A DNA stretch of 64,000 nucleotides, from NCBI GenBank assembly GCA_024697025.1, contig JAILGH010000008.1:19034-83033 (forward strand). Direction: 5' to 3'. Origin of the DNA: Pseudobutyrivibrio sp. (GTDB lineage Bacteria > Bacillota > Clostridia > Lachnospirales > Lachnospiraceae). Both the position numbers and the translations under genes were made by a program. Below, one piece after another: positions 1 to 9,900 of the stretch. Positions within the stretch are counted from its first letter, which is position 1. The number at the start of each line of letters is the position of its first letter. The notes below the pieces were generated by a model. The model made no database searches. It had not been told where the DNA came from and saw nothing but the letters and a program-made list of their open reading frames with translations.

Positions 1-3000
1 GAGGATAGCAAGACAGCAACTTCTAGTGGTTGGTATCCTATTACAATCACATTCGATTCGGAAGATAGTGCTTGGCTTGCCAAGAATAGCATTTATTCTG
101 TAAACCTTTACAATTTTGCTGATGCAATAAAGGTTCAGAAGGGAACAAAGGGATGCTTCATAAATGGCGGCGAAAGTGATTCTGATATAAAGGCTTCAGT
201 GGAAACAGATGAATCTGAGCAGCCATATCCAATCACAAGCATTACCTTGTCTTCAGAAAAAGGCAAGACTGTTACAGAAGGAAAAGAGATTTATTATGCT
301 GTTAACGATAAGGATAAGCTTCTTGTAACAGCAAAGGATTCTACAGGAAAGGCTTACGACGTAAACGTAAGTTGGACTAATACAACAACAGCTGGAACAG
401 TTCCAATTCAAATCGGTGAGGATGGATCTCTTAGAGCAAATAACCCTGGTAGAGCTAAGGTTAAGGCCACATTTGGTGGAGTCAGCTCAGAAGAGTATAC
501 TATTATCGTTTACTCTATAAAGCTTGATGGAAGCACGGCTGCCCTTAGCAAGAGCTATACAGGTAATGCTATTGAGCCTGTAGTTACATTGAATGACAGT
601 GAAACAGATATTTCAAAGGGCTCAAGCACATTTTCTGTTTCTTATAGCAACAATGTTGATGTAGGTAAAGCATCATTGACAATTACTGGTGCTGGAGAAA
701 TTTATTCATTTAGTAAGGACTTTACAATCACTAAGCGAAATCTTAATGATTATGACTTTGCGAATGCTAAATACACTATTGATACATCAACAGATACAGT
801 CACAAGAGTAGAAGATATAAACAAGAAGTCTACCATTACTGAGGATGTAGCTTCTCCAACGTTAGATACTGATTTTACAATTGCAGTTACAAGAAAATAT
901 ATTGGAGCTGACGGTATAGTATACGAGGCTGCTATTTCAAGTATGGGTAGCAACTATACAGGCTCTGTTGATTTGGAGGAAATAACATATAAATCTGAAA
1001 ACCTTCAGCTTTCAGACTATGTAGATATTACTTGGAAGACTACTCCAAATAAGGAATTTAGTGCTAGACCAATTACATTTTCACAGACAGATTTCAATAT
1101 TAGAGACAAGGCTGGTAACGCAGTTGAGCTTAACCTTGAAAGAACATACGAGAATAATACAGCAGGTGATGAAGACCACTTTGGAACAGTAATCTTTAAA
1201 GATGGAAGTGATCCTCAGGTATATCAGGGTGAGATAAGACTTAAGTTTTATATTGCTCCAGCGAATATTGAGAGGGGCGAGTTTACAGCAACATGGCTTA
1301 ATGATGTTTCTACATTTACACATACAGGCGAGCCTATTGAGCCAGGCGATAAGTTGACCCTTACATATAAGAGTTCTGATATGTCTACAACTCAAACACT
1401 TGTAGAAAATCAAGATTATACTCTTAGCTACAGCGACAACGTAAACACGGGAAATAAAGCAAAAATTACCGTAACAGGTATTGGAAGCTATACAGGAACC
1501 CAGACCATTACATTTACAATCGAGGGAGCCTTTGCTAGTGATGCCATAGTTTATTTGAATGGCGATAAGAAGACAACCAAGGAAAATGCCACTGAGGCAG
1601 GAGATTGGGAGTCCGAGCTTTCAATAGAATACAGTGGTGAGGTTGAAAAGCCTAATTCAATTAGAGTTTATCTATCGGGCAAGGGAGATTTGCCAACTAC
1701 AGATTATGAGGTGGCATACTCTGATGACATAGATGGTACAACTTCCCTTAGTGCTAATGCAGGCAAGAAATATATTACTATCACAGGTGCTGATAAGTAC
1801 AATAATGAAAAAATTATCGTGTCTTACCAGGTTTCTCCTGTAAGTATTAACGCTCAGAAGGTTGCGTTTGCACTTACTACTAGCGGAAAAGCTAAGACCT
1901 ACGGCAAGGAAGATTTACCAGGGGAGCCAATTAACCTTACAGCCGATGACTACACCTTAAAGTTCTACGGCAACACTATGTCGCAGGATGACTACACTAT
2001 TGAGTGCACCAATAATGTGGATGCCTCAACTAAGGCAAGATATACAATCACTGGTAAACGAAACTTTACTGGAACAAGAACTGGATTCTACACCATAGCT
2101 CCAGCAACTCTTACTAGTGAAATGATTCGCTTTAAGGATGGAGAGCCTCTTTCAGTTAGATATAACGGTAGAGCTCAGGAGCCAGAAGTAGTTGTATCTT
2201 TAAGAGATACAGATATGACGGGCAACTATGATGTTATTTACAACAACAATATTGCCAAGGGAACGGCTACAGCAACAATCGTTCCTAAGAACAATTTAAC
2301 AGGTGATTCAAGGGTAAAGGAATTCGAGATTACTTCTAAGAGCCTTTCAACCTTGACAATCAAACTTAATGGCCATGCAGTAACTCCAGTATCAGGATTG
2401 AGCAATTCTTACTTCTGTGAAGGATATGCTCCAACTTATACTGGCAGCCAGGTGCCTGCTACAGAAGTTGTTTACGATGGAGATGTTAAGCTTGAAAAGG
2501 GCTTAAATAAAGACTACACAGTTACAACTAAAAACAGGACAGAAGTATGCGACTTTGAGACTTGCAGAGCTAATAATGAGTTAAACAAAGCAGCTCAGGT
2601 AATAATCAAAGGCCAGAATAACTATGCTGGAGAGACAGTTACTGTTTACTTCAATATAGTTAAGCGTGAGTTGAATTCTGTTACAACCAGAGTCACAAAT
2701 AAGTCTGGCGGCAACAATATTTCAATTGATTGGGCTGAGAATACCGTAAATAAGCCTGCAGCTTCAGATATCAAGGTAACATACAATGGCGCAGAGCTTG
2801 TTTATGATACTGATTTTGAAATCGTGGTAGAGGATGAAGAGGCGGCAAAGCTTTCAGGAGCTTCTGTTGCAGCAAGTGTTGTAGGTAAAGGAAATTACAA
2901 GGGCGAGATTCCATTTACCTATGAGATTGGTAAGAGCATGGATGGCAGCAACACAACTATTCAGCTTATCAATCCTTTAACAAACGACGTATATGCATCT

Positions 3001-6000
3001 ACTAACACCGATGCAATGGGCAATTATGTTGTTACATGGTTACCAGGCGGAAATAAGCCAGATGTAAAAGTTGTGGCTAATGGAACAACTCTTACTAAGA
3101 ATACAGATTATACATTAACTTATATTGGTTCAGCTGGAGATGATTACAACTCTTACGGCGGCGAAAATATAGTAACTGTACGTATAGATGGTAAGAATGG
3201 TTACTATGGAACCAAGACTATAGGTTATGTAATTAAGCCAGTAGCTCTCGTTAATCCAATTTATGGAAGCTATGACAGCGATATAAATGATGGCTTGTCA
3301 GTACGTGAAAAGAAGAACTTTACATACGACTACACTGGAGAAACTATTGATGTCAGAAACAACCTTGAGGTTCACTACAAGGTGGGCAGTGTGGACTATG
3401 TCCTTAACTCAACAAGTGACGTAGATTACATTTTTGAAGGTGATAGCACATTAATAGGCCCTAACAACACTATAACTGGCGGCAAGATTTTCCATGTCAC
3501 CATAGAAGGTAAGGGCAACTTTAGTGGAAAGCTTCAAATTCCACAGAGCAACTCATCTTATATTATCAATCAGTTGGATTTGGGAGATTTACAGACTATA
3601 GCTCCAAAGCCACAGGCTAATATGGAGAACAATTCTGTAATGATTGTTGACCAGAGCAGCAATGCAAGTAGTCCAATTATGCACTCTGTTGATGAATACA
3701 CAGAGACTAATGGATACTATGCGATTTATTCAGGCGACCAAATTAAATTTGATGAATACATTGTAGTTAAGGATAAAAACGGCAAGATTCTTACTAAGAA
3801 TACTGACTACATCGTTAGATATACTGACCCTAATACAGGTGCGGCTACAAACAAAAACGTAGGTGAAGCCAGTGCATATATCGAAGGTGTGGCAGGAAGT
3901 AACTACAAGGGCACAAAAGAAATCAAATTCACAATTGTATCTATTAGTGTGGGCGCTTTACAGGCCACAGTAAATAGCAGTTGCACATACAACAAAGAGA
4001 TACAGATGCCAGAAGATATTACAGTAACAGATGGAACCAAGATTCTTCAGAGACATACTGACTATGATATTTATGGCATAGATATTCCTGAGGCAGATTC
4101 ACCAGCTGACTTTAGAGGTAACAATAGAGAGCCTGGAGCAAACAAGGCAAACTATATTACCATTAAAGGAAAAGGTCAGTATTCAGGAGATCTGAAGGTA
4201 TACTTTGATATCGATTTGGATATTGGAGCTTCTGATTTTACAAATACTGTAGATACAGAAAACAACAAGATTATTGCAAACAATGATTATGCAAGAATAG
4301 AAGTAAGCAATGTTTGTGATTATGATGAATTGCCACCAGTTACAATTAAATACAAGAAGCAGAACGGTGATTTAGTAACTGTAAATCCTACCACAACAGG
4401 CTCTTCTACTTCAGAAAAGAACTACGAGGTAACAAGAGAATCAATTGTTCCTGGTCCTGGAAAAGTTACAATCACAGGATACAACAATGGTGTATACAAT
4501 TGTGTCAAGGGTAGTCGTACGTTTACTAATATTAGCTTCCAGGCAGATATGAGTAAGGATGACTATTCTGAAGGATACATTGCAAACTATGCATATTTGG
4601 ACAAGGGTGATTATGCATTTACTGCAGAACATATTTATCCAGAGGTTCACGTTGCTTATGGACAGCAAGGTGTAGATTATGTGCTGGATTATAATGAAGG
4701 AGATAGCGCTCCATCTTCTGCAGCAAATTACTTTGTAAGAGTTACTGCAATGGCAGGCTCAAAGTACTTCAAAGAAAATACAAGTATAAAGCTTAATTAT
4801 TCAACCAAGTATGATTTGGATGATCCTGTTACTAAGATTGAAATAACTGGAGCAGGAATAACATGGGATTCCACAAAGAATGTTTATACTGCTTCTTACA
4901 CAGGCTCACCAATCGTTTATGGTGTAAAGGTTTCTGCAGGAGGCTACACTATTAGTACAACTGCAGGTAATGGAAACTTTGTAATAACCTCTGACGATGG
5001 AATGACAGATACAGGATTACACCTCATTACTGTAGAGCGCAATCCAAACAACTCGCAGGTGATGGGCGGTCCTAGAATGATTCCATTTGAAATCACAGGT
5101 AAGTCTATTAATGCTGAGGATGGAGGAGAGCTTACTTTGGCAACTCCTACGGCTGCGCAGGGTACATCTGCTGGTTGGTATTATACAAAGGATGCTATAA
5201 GACCTACTCCAACAGTTAAGCTTACATCATCGGGCGAGACCGTTACTCTTCGTGAGGGCAGAGATTATACAATAACTTATGTAAATAACTACAATGTTGG
5301 TGTAGCTAGGGCAACAGTAACAGGTATAGGTGCATATTCAGGAACACTTGTAAAAGAATTTAACATCATACCTAGAAGCATTACATCAACAGGATTTGAT
5401 GTAATTGTTGGTGAAGCACACTACGTTGGTGCCGGAATACCAGTTAAGCCAGATGTTCAGGTTACTTATAATGGAAACGTGCTTATAAAGGATGAGGACT
5501 ACGTATATTCTTATGACCAGAACACTTTAGGCGCCACAAGACCAAATGATGCTAACCCAATTTACGGATTAGTTAATATTGAGGGTCGAGGAGCGTTTAG
5601 CGGAGAACTTCAAAAGCGCTTTACTATCGAGCAGCTTGACTTAGGAAAAACAACTGTAACGGTTGAAGATAATTCAGTTGTTGGCGAGTACACTGGTAAA
5701 GTTATTACACCAAAGCTTTCTGTTAAGGTTAAAGACTACGACGGAAATGATCAGACACTTGTAGAGTGCAGCAAAGATTCAAACGGAAATTATGTATCAC
5801 CTAATGATGCTGATTATGAGATTACAATTTACAACGCATCAGGACAGACTTCTCAAATTAAGAATATGGGTACATACCAGGTTGATATTGGTGGTACTGT
5901 AAATTGTAAAGGTAAGAAGCGTATTGCATACACAGTAACTAAGCGTTCAATTGCAAATAACTGGGCTCAGCCAGGTAATGATGACAAGGTAGATAAGGAC

Positions 6001-8700
6001 ATTACAATTACAGTAAGTGATGTTGAGACCTTTGAGGGTGCAGCAACTCCTTCAAGCATCACAATTACCGATGCAGGTGTATTAAACGATGCAGGAACAG
6101 GTCCTAAGGTGCTTAGAGAGGGTGTTGATTACACAATTTCTTATGCTAACAATACTACTGGTGCTAAGGGTGAGTACTCTAACGAGAGAGATTCTTATGG
6201 AAACTTTATTCCTGTAGAAGATAGCCCTTATGTAATTATCACTGGAATGGGTAATTACAATAATGATGAGACCAAGGTGGCATTTAACATTGGTCTTAGC
6301 TTGGAGCAGATGGAAGAAGATGGTCTCCTTACTGTGGCTACACCGCTTGGTGCTGAGGCAGTAGAAGGCAAGTACATCTACGACGGCGAGAAGCATGCAC
6401 CTACAACTAAGCTTACACTCGCAGATGGCGAGCAGCTTATAAACGGTGAAGATTATATAGTTACAATCAAGAATTCTAAGGGTGTGGATGAGAGAATTCA
6501 TGCTGGCAGAAGAACTCTTACAATCAAGGGTACAGGAAAGTACTACGGCAAGATTGAGCGTACATATGACATCGTTAAGAGACAGGTATTACACTCAGTT
6601 GAGTTTGATAATGCTTACAGCGTACCTGACACAGAGTTTAAGTTTGACCTTACAGACCCAACAATGCGAGTTCTTGAAGACGACGAAGAGGACCTTTACG
6701 GACCAGAGTTTGTAGGATACTATTTCGAGCCTTATGCAGGTAAGGATATTAAGCCAACAGTGACATTGTATGATTACGGTTTGGCAACTGAGTCTAAGGT
6801 GGTTGACCCATCTCAGTACACAGTAGAATACTTTAATAACAAGGCTGCATTTGATCCTACGACAACAGAAAAAGCAGCTTATGCAAATGCAAAGATAACA
6901 TTTAATGAAAACAGCGATTACGATGGTTCATCTAAGATGTTTACATGTTACTTCTTAATTGGACCTGATGACATCTCTGACAATTCATTTACGGTTAGAT
7001 TTGCAGCAGAGCAGGATAATCAGACAAACTTTGTATTCCCATATACTGGTGAGGAAGTTCACCCTGAGATGCTTGTAACAGACACAGCATCTAACAAAGA
7101 GCTTACAAAGGGCAAGGACTACGATGTATATTATGCAAAGGGCGATACAGAGCTTAAAGATTTGACAGATATCAAGGCTGCGGCAAGAGCTACAGCAACC
7201 AAGACTATTACTCCAGGTTCTTGCTACGTTTATGTAGTAGGAAAGGGCAGCTACTCAGGAATTAGAGCGCGTAATTACGCTATAGTAGCTGATTTGAGTG
7301 ATAGAAATCTTGTTAAGATTGTTACTTATGACAATAACGGAAACCCTGTTAATGGAATCAAGAAACAGTTCTTAACAGGTAAAGAAATAGTGCCAGAGTT
7401 TGATGTTAGATTGTATCAGGCTGACGGAACAACATTTGCTACTCTTGAAAAGGATGTAGATTACAAGGTAACAGTTACATCTAATGACTGGAGCAAGTCA
7501 GGAACTGCAACAATCAACGCAAATAGCGACTATTATACTGGTTCAACAAGCGAGAACTTCAATATAGTTCTTGACCCAGATATGATAAGCATCGTTGATG
7601 ATAACAACTTTGAGTACTATTACACTGGATATGAGATTAAGCCTACCTTCAAGACAAATGTTTCTACAATTGAAATAGACACAATTAGCTACAAGAGATT
7701 GTCTGGAGGCTCAGGTGATAACGACTTTATCAACAACGGTAAGATTCAGGCTACCTTAACACTTAAGGTCGCAGCAACAGGCGATATAATTAAGGACCAA
7801 AACGATAGAGTAAAGACCTGGAAGGTTACTTACAACATTAAAGCCCTAAATATCAACGATGATACCGTTAAGGTAGAGGGACTTGATAGCGTAAGATATA
7901 CTGGCAGAACAGTTAAGCCAACTGAGTTTACAGTTTTTATTTACTCTACCAATGCAGCAACTGGTGACAAGCAAGTATATACTCTTACAAACGGTAAGCA
8001 TTATGGTGTATCTTACGGAACACAGAAGATTAACGAAGGTAAGGTTGTCCTTCATGGATTAACAACCAACGTTATTGGTGTTCGCGAGGAGACATTCCCT
8101 ATTAACTTGTACAAGCCAGCGGCACTTAAGATTACAAAAGCAAAAGATACAACAATGACTGTTCAGTGGATTAACGATATGTACGCTAACAGTGCTAGAC
8201 TTAAGATTGAAAAGCTTGATGCAAATGATAATGTTGTTAAGACAGTACTTTCAAATAAGATTGTAACTTGCAATCCAGATACAACTAGCGAATATGTATT
8301 TAGCAATCTTGAGAGTATGACAAAATACAAGATTTCAATCGAATCAGTTGTTGTAGAAAATGGTAAGGTTTCCATTGCAAGTAAACCTTCAACAATTTCA
8401 GGAGCAACTTCAATTGGTGTTGCAACTGGAGTTAAGGTAGAGAGCAAATCTGCTGGAAAGGTTACTGTTTCATGGCCTAAGGACAATAAAGAAGTTACAT
8501 CTTACTACATTTACCGAGCAAATGATGCCACAAGTACAGGCAAATTATTGGCTGTTCTTCCAGTAAGTACAGGTTCTTTAACAAATTCTGGATTGACAAC
8601 TGGTAATAGCTATTATTACTATATAGTTGGATACAATATTGTAAACGGTAAAAAGACACGCGTAAGTGAATCAGAACATATACGTGTCACAGTAAAATAA
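1..8700 (+). CDS. Giant secreted/surface protein with about 26 degenerate Ig-like repeats and C-terminal fibronectin type III-like domains (5' end truncated by window)
   Basis: Reading frame is open from base 1 (EDSKTATSSGWYPITITF...), so the listed 199 start is probably internal. Repeating pattern YTG-x-I-x-P...G..DYTVSYxNN...A..TITGxGxYxGTxxxxFxI. C-terminus resembles FnIII (AALKITKAKDTTMTVQW..., ATGVKVESKSAGKVTVSWPKD). Confidence 0.9.
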   Translation, partial: EDSKTATSSGWYPITITFDSEDSAWLAKNSIYSVNLYNFADAIKVQKGTKGCFINGGESDSDIKASVETDESEQPYPITSITLSSEKGKTVTEGKEIYYAVNDKDKLLVTAKDSTGKAYDVNVSWTNTTTAGTVPIQIGEDGSLRANNPGRAKVKATFGGVSSEEYTIIVYSIKLDGSTAALSKSYTGNAIEPVVTLNDSETDISKGSSTFSVSYSNNVDVGKASLTITGAGEIYSFSKDFTITKRNLNDYDFANAKYTIDTSTDTVTRVEDINKKSTITEDVASPTLDTDFTIAVTRKYIGADGIVYEAAISSMGSNYTGSVDLEEITYKSENLQLSDYVDITWKTTPNKEFSARPITFSQTDFNIRDKAGNAVELNLERTYENNTAGDEDHFGTVIFKDGSDPQVYQGEIRLKFYIAPANIERGEFTATWLNDVSTFTHTGEPIEPGDKLTLTYKSSDMSTTQTLVENQDYTLSYSDNVNTGNKAKITVTGIGSYTGTQTITFTIEGAFASDAIVYLNGDKKTTKENATEAGDWESELSIEYSGEVEKPNSIRVYLSGKGDLPTTDYEVAYSDDIDGTTSLSANAGKKYITITGADKYNNEKIIVSYQVSPVSINAQKVAFALTTSGKAKTYGKEDLPGEPINLTADDYTLKFYGNTMSQDDYTIECTNNVDASTKARYTITGKRNFTGTRTGFYTIAPATLTSEMIRFKDGEPLSVRYNGRAQEPEVVVSLRDTDMTGNYDVIYNNNIAKGTATATIVPKNNLTGDSRVKEFEITSKSLSTLTIKLNGHAVTPVSGLSNSYFCEGYAPTYTGSQVPATEVVYDGDVKLEKGLNKDYTVTTKNRTEVCDFETCRANNELNKAAQVIIKGQNNYAGETVTVYFNIVKRELNSVTTRVTNKSGGNNISIDWAENTVNKPAASDIKVTYNGAELVYDTDFEIVVEDEEAAKLSGASVAASVVGKGNYKGEIPFTYEIGKSMDGSNTTIQLINPLTNDVYASTNTDAMGNYVVTWLPGGNKPDVKVVANGTTLTKNTDYTLTYIGSAGDDYNSYGGENIVTVRIDGKNGYYGTKTIGYVIKPVALVNPIYGSYDSDINDGLSVREKKNFTYDYTGETIDVRNNLEVHYKVGSVDYVLNSTSDVDYIFEGDSTLIGPNNTITGGKIFHVTIEGKGNFSGKLQIPQSNSSYIINQLDLGDLQTIAPKPQANMENNSVMIVDQSSNASSPIMHSVDEYTETNGYYAIYSGDQIKFDEYIVVKDKNGKILTKNTDYIVRYTDPNTGAATNKNVGEASAYIEGVAGSNYKGTKEIKFTIVSISVGALQATVNSSCTYNKEIQMPEDITVTDGTKILQRHTDYDIYGIDIPEADSPADFRGNNREPGANKANYITIKGKGQYSGDLKVYFDIDLDIGASDFTNTVDTENNKIIANNDYARIEVSNVCDYDELPPVTIKYKKQNGDLVTVNPTTTGSSTSEKNYEVTRESIVPGPGKVTITGYNNGVYNCVKGSRTFTNISFQADMSKDDYSEGYIANYAYLDKGDYAFTAEHIYPEVHVAYGQQGVDYVLDYNEGDSAPSSAANYFVRVTAMAGSKYFKENTSIKLNYSTKYDLDDPVTKIEITGAGITWDSTKNVYTASYTGSPIVYGVKVSAGGYTISTTAGNGNFVITSDDGMTDTGLHLITVERNPNNSQVMGGPRMIPFEITGKSINAEDGGELTLATPTAAQGTSAGWYYTKDAIRPTPTVKLTSSGETVTLREGRDYTITYVNNYNVGVARATVTGIGAYSGTLVKEFNIIPRSITSTGFDVIVGEAHYVGAGIPVKPDVQVTYNGNVLIKDEDYVYSYDQNTLGATRPNDANPIYGLVNIEGRGAFSGELQKRFTIEQLDLGKTTVTVEDNSVVGEYTGKVITPKLSVKVKDYDGNDQTLVECSKDSNGNYVSPNDADYEITIYNASGQTSQIKNMGTYQVDIGGTVNCKGKKRIAYTVTKRSIANNWAQPGNDDKVDKDITITVSDVETFEGAATPSSITITDAGVLNDAGTGPKVLREGVDYTISYANNTTGAKGEYSNERDSYGNFIPVEDSPYVIITGMGNYNNDETKVAFNIGLSLEQMEEDGLLTVATPLGAEAVEGKYIYDGEKHAPTTKLTLADGEQLINGEDYIVTIKNSKGVDERIHAGRRTLTIKGTGKYYGKIERTYDIVKRQVLHSVEFDNAYSVPDTEFKFDLTDPTMRVLEDDEEDLYGPEFVGYYFEPYAGKDIKPTVTLYDYGLATESKVVDPSQYTVEYFNNKAAFDPTTTEKAAYANAKITFNENSDYDGSSKMFTCYFLIGPDDISDNSFTVRFAAEQDNQTNFVFPYTGEEVHPEMLVTDTASNKELTKGKDYDVYYAKGDTELKDLTDIKAAARATATKTITPGSCYVYVVGKGSYSGIRARNYAIVADLSDRNLVKIVTYDNNGNPVNGIKKQFLTGKEIVPEFDVRLYQADGTTFATLEKDVDYKVTVTSNDWSKSGTATINANSDYYTGSTSENFNIVLDPDMISIVDDNNFEYYYTGYEIKPTFKTNVSTIEIDTISYKRLSGGSGDNDFINNGKIQATLTLKVAATGDIIKDQNDRVKTWKVTYNIKALNINDDTVKVEGLDSVRYTGRTVKPTEFTVFIYSTNAATGDKQVYTLTNGKHYGVSYGTQKINEGKVVLHGLTTNVIGVREETFPINLYKPAALKITKAKDTTMTVQWINDMYANSARLKIEKLDANDNVVKTVLSNKIVTCNPDTTSEYVFSNLESMTKYKISIESVVVENGKVSIASKPSTISGATSIGVATGVKVESKSAGKVTVSWPKDNKEVTSYYIYRANDATSTGKLLAVLPVSTGSLTNSGLTTGNSYYYYIVGYNIVNGKKTRVSESEHIRVTVK

Positions 8701-8715
8701 GGGATGTAGTAATGA

Positions 8716-9891
8716 ATGTCTAGTGAAAAGAAATTTATCATAGGAGGTTTCGAATTCGAGACCTTCTATGAATATCGAGCAGCCCAGGAAGACGTTAAAA
8801 AAATAGAGTGCATAAATCAGGAGCTTGATATTCAAGATCCAGAGGTGGCTTTACGCCTTTATAATGACATTCGTGATGGAATAATAACATTTAATAGTCC
8901 AATTGGTGCTCAGTATGCTGAGCACGTGGCTGATGTAGTTGCCCACAAGTCTGCGGGCTTGTTGGACGACCGTGAAATTATTGAAGAAGCAGCTGGGAAG
9001 GCTAAGGGACACAGGTTCTTTGGCCTTCTTTTTGTAGGTTTGGCTGTAATATTGATTGGAGTCTTTGCCGGATTAGAGATAAAGGATAGAATTGCAACTC
9101 AAAAAATTGCATCCGAGATGGCTGGTAGAGAAAAATCTTCCAAAGACACAAATAATTCACGAGATACGGTTAATATTAATAACATAGATGCCGATAAAGA
9201 TTCTGTAAAGGACTCTGACGGAGGTGATCCAAGAACAGCCTCTGCAAACACTATCACCGAGGACTTGATAGTTAGCCCTTGGGATACACACTATGATAAA
9301 GATGACAGACCAATACTCGATGACTTGGCAGATATATATGCTCAAAACAGCGATTTAGTAGGAATTCTCGAGGTGGTGGATACAGATATCAACTATCCGG
9401 TGATGCAGTCTCCATCAGACCCAGAATACTATTTGAGACGTGATTTTTATGGTGAGCAAAGTACGGCGGGTACTTTATTTGTCGATTATCGATGTGACAT
9501 AGTTAATCCAACTACAAACACCATTATCTACGGACACAATATGCGTTCGGGAACGATGTTTGGAGGACTTAAGAGATATCTAGATTACGATTATTATAAA
9601 TCGCACAAAAAGATAGTATTTAAAACTCTATATGAGGAGCAGGAATACGAGATTGTAGGAGTGGGATTGTCTGCGGTGGGTTATGACGATGACGACAACT
9701 ACAAGTACTACAATTTTATCGATGCAGTTACCGGTTCCGAGCTTCAGGAGTTTTTAGATAATATACAAACTCTGTCGGTATATGACGAGACTATAAACAT
9801 TTCAAGTACAGACAAGGTACTGACTCTCAGCACATGTAACAGCTACACCGAGGACGGTAGAATGTTTGTTGTGGCTAAGAGAGTCCGATAA
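8716..9891 (+). CDS. Sortase, class B-type, with N-terminal cytoplasmic segment and one TM helix
   Basis: Sortase motifs: NYPVMQ...YLRRDFYGEQSTAGTLFVDYRC, IIYGHNM (catalytic His), LTLSTCNSY (catalytic Cys), VVAKRVR (Arg). TM segment FFGLLFVGLAVILIGVFAGL. Confidence 0.88.
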   Translation: MSSEKKFIIGGFEFETFYEYRAAQEDVKKIECINQELDIQDPEVALRLYNDIRDGIITFNSPIGAQYAEHVADVVAHKSAGLLDDREIIEEAAGKAKGHRFFGLLFVGLAVILIGVFAGLEIKDRIATQKIASEMAGREKSSKDTNNSRDTVNINNIDADKDSVKDSDGGDPRTASANTITEDLIVSPWDTHYDKDDRPILDDLADIYAQNSDLVGILEVVDTDINYPVMQSPSDPEYYLRRDFYGEQSTAGTLFVDYRCDIVNPTTNTIIYGHNMRSGTMFGGLKRYLDYDYYKSHKKIVFKTLYEEQEYEIVGVGLSAVGYDDDDNYKYYNFIDAVTGSELQEFLDNIQTLSVYDETINISSTDKVLTLSTCNSYTEDGRMFVVAKRVR

Positions 9892-9900
9892 GAGGATGCT

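Noticed and set aside
750-8486. Minus-strand and alternate-frame ORFs inside the giant surface-protein gene
   Set aside because: Shadow ORFs in a long coding region with no recognisable protein features.
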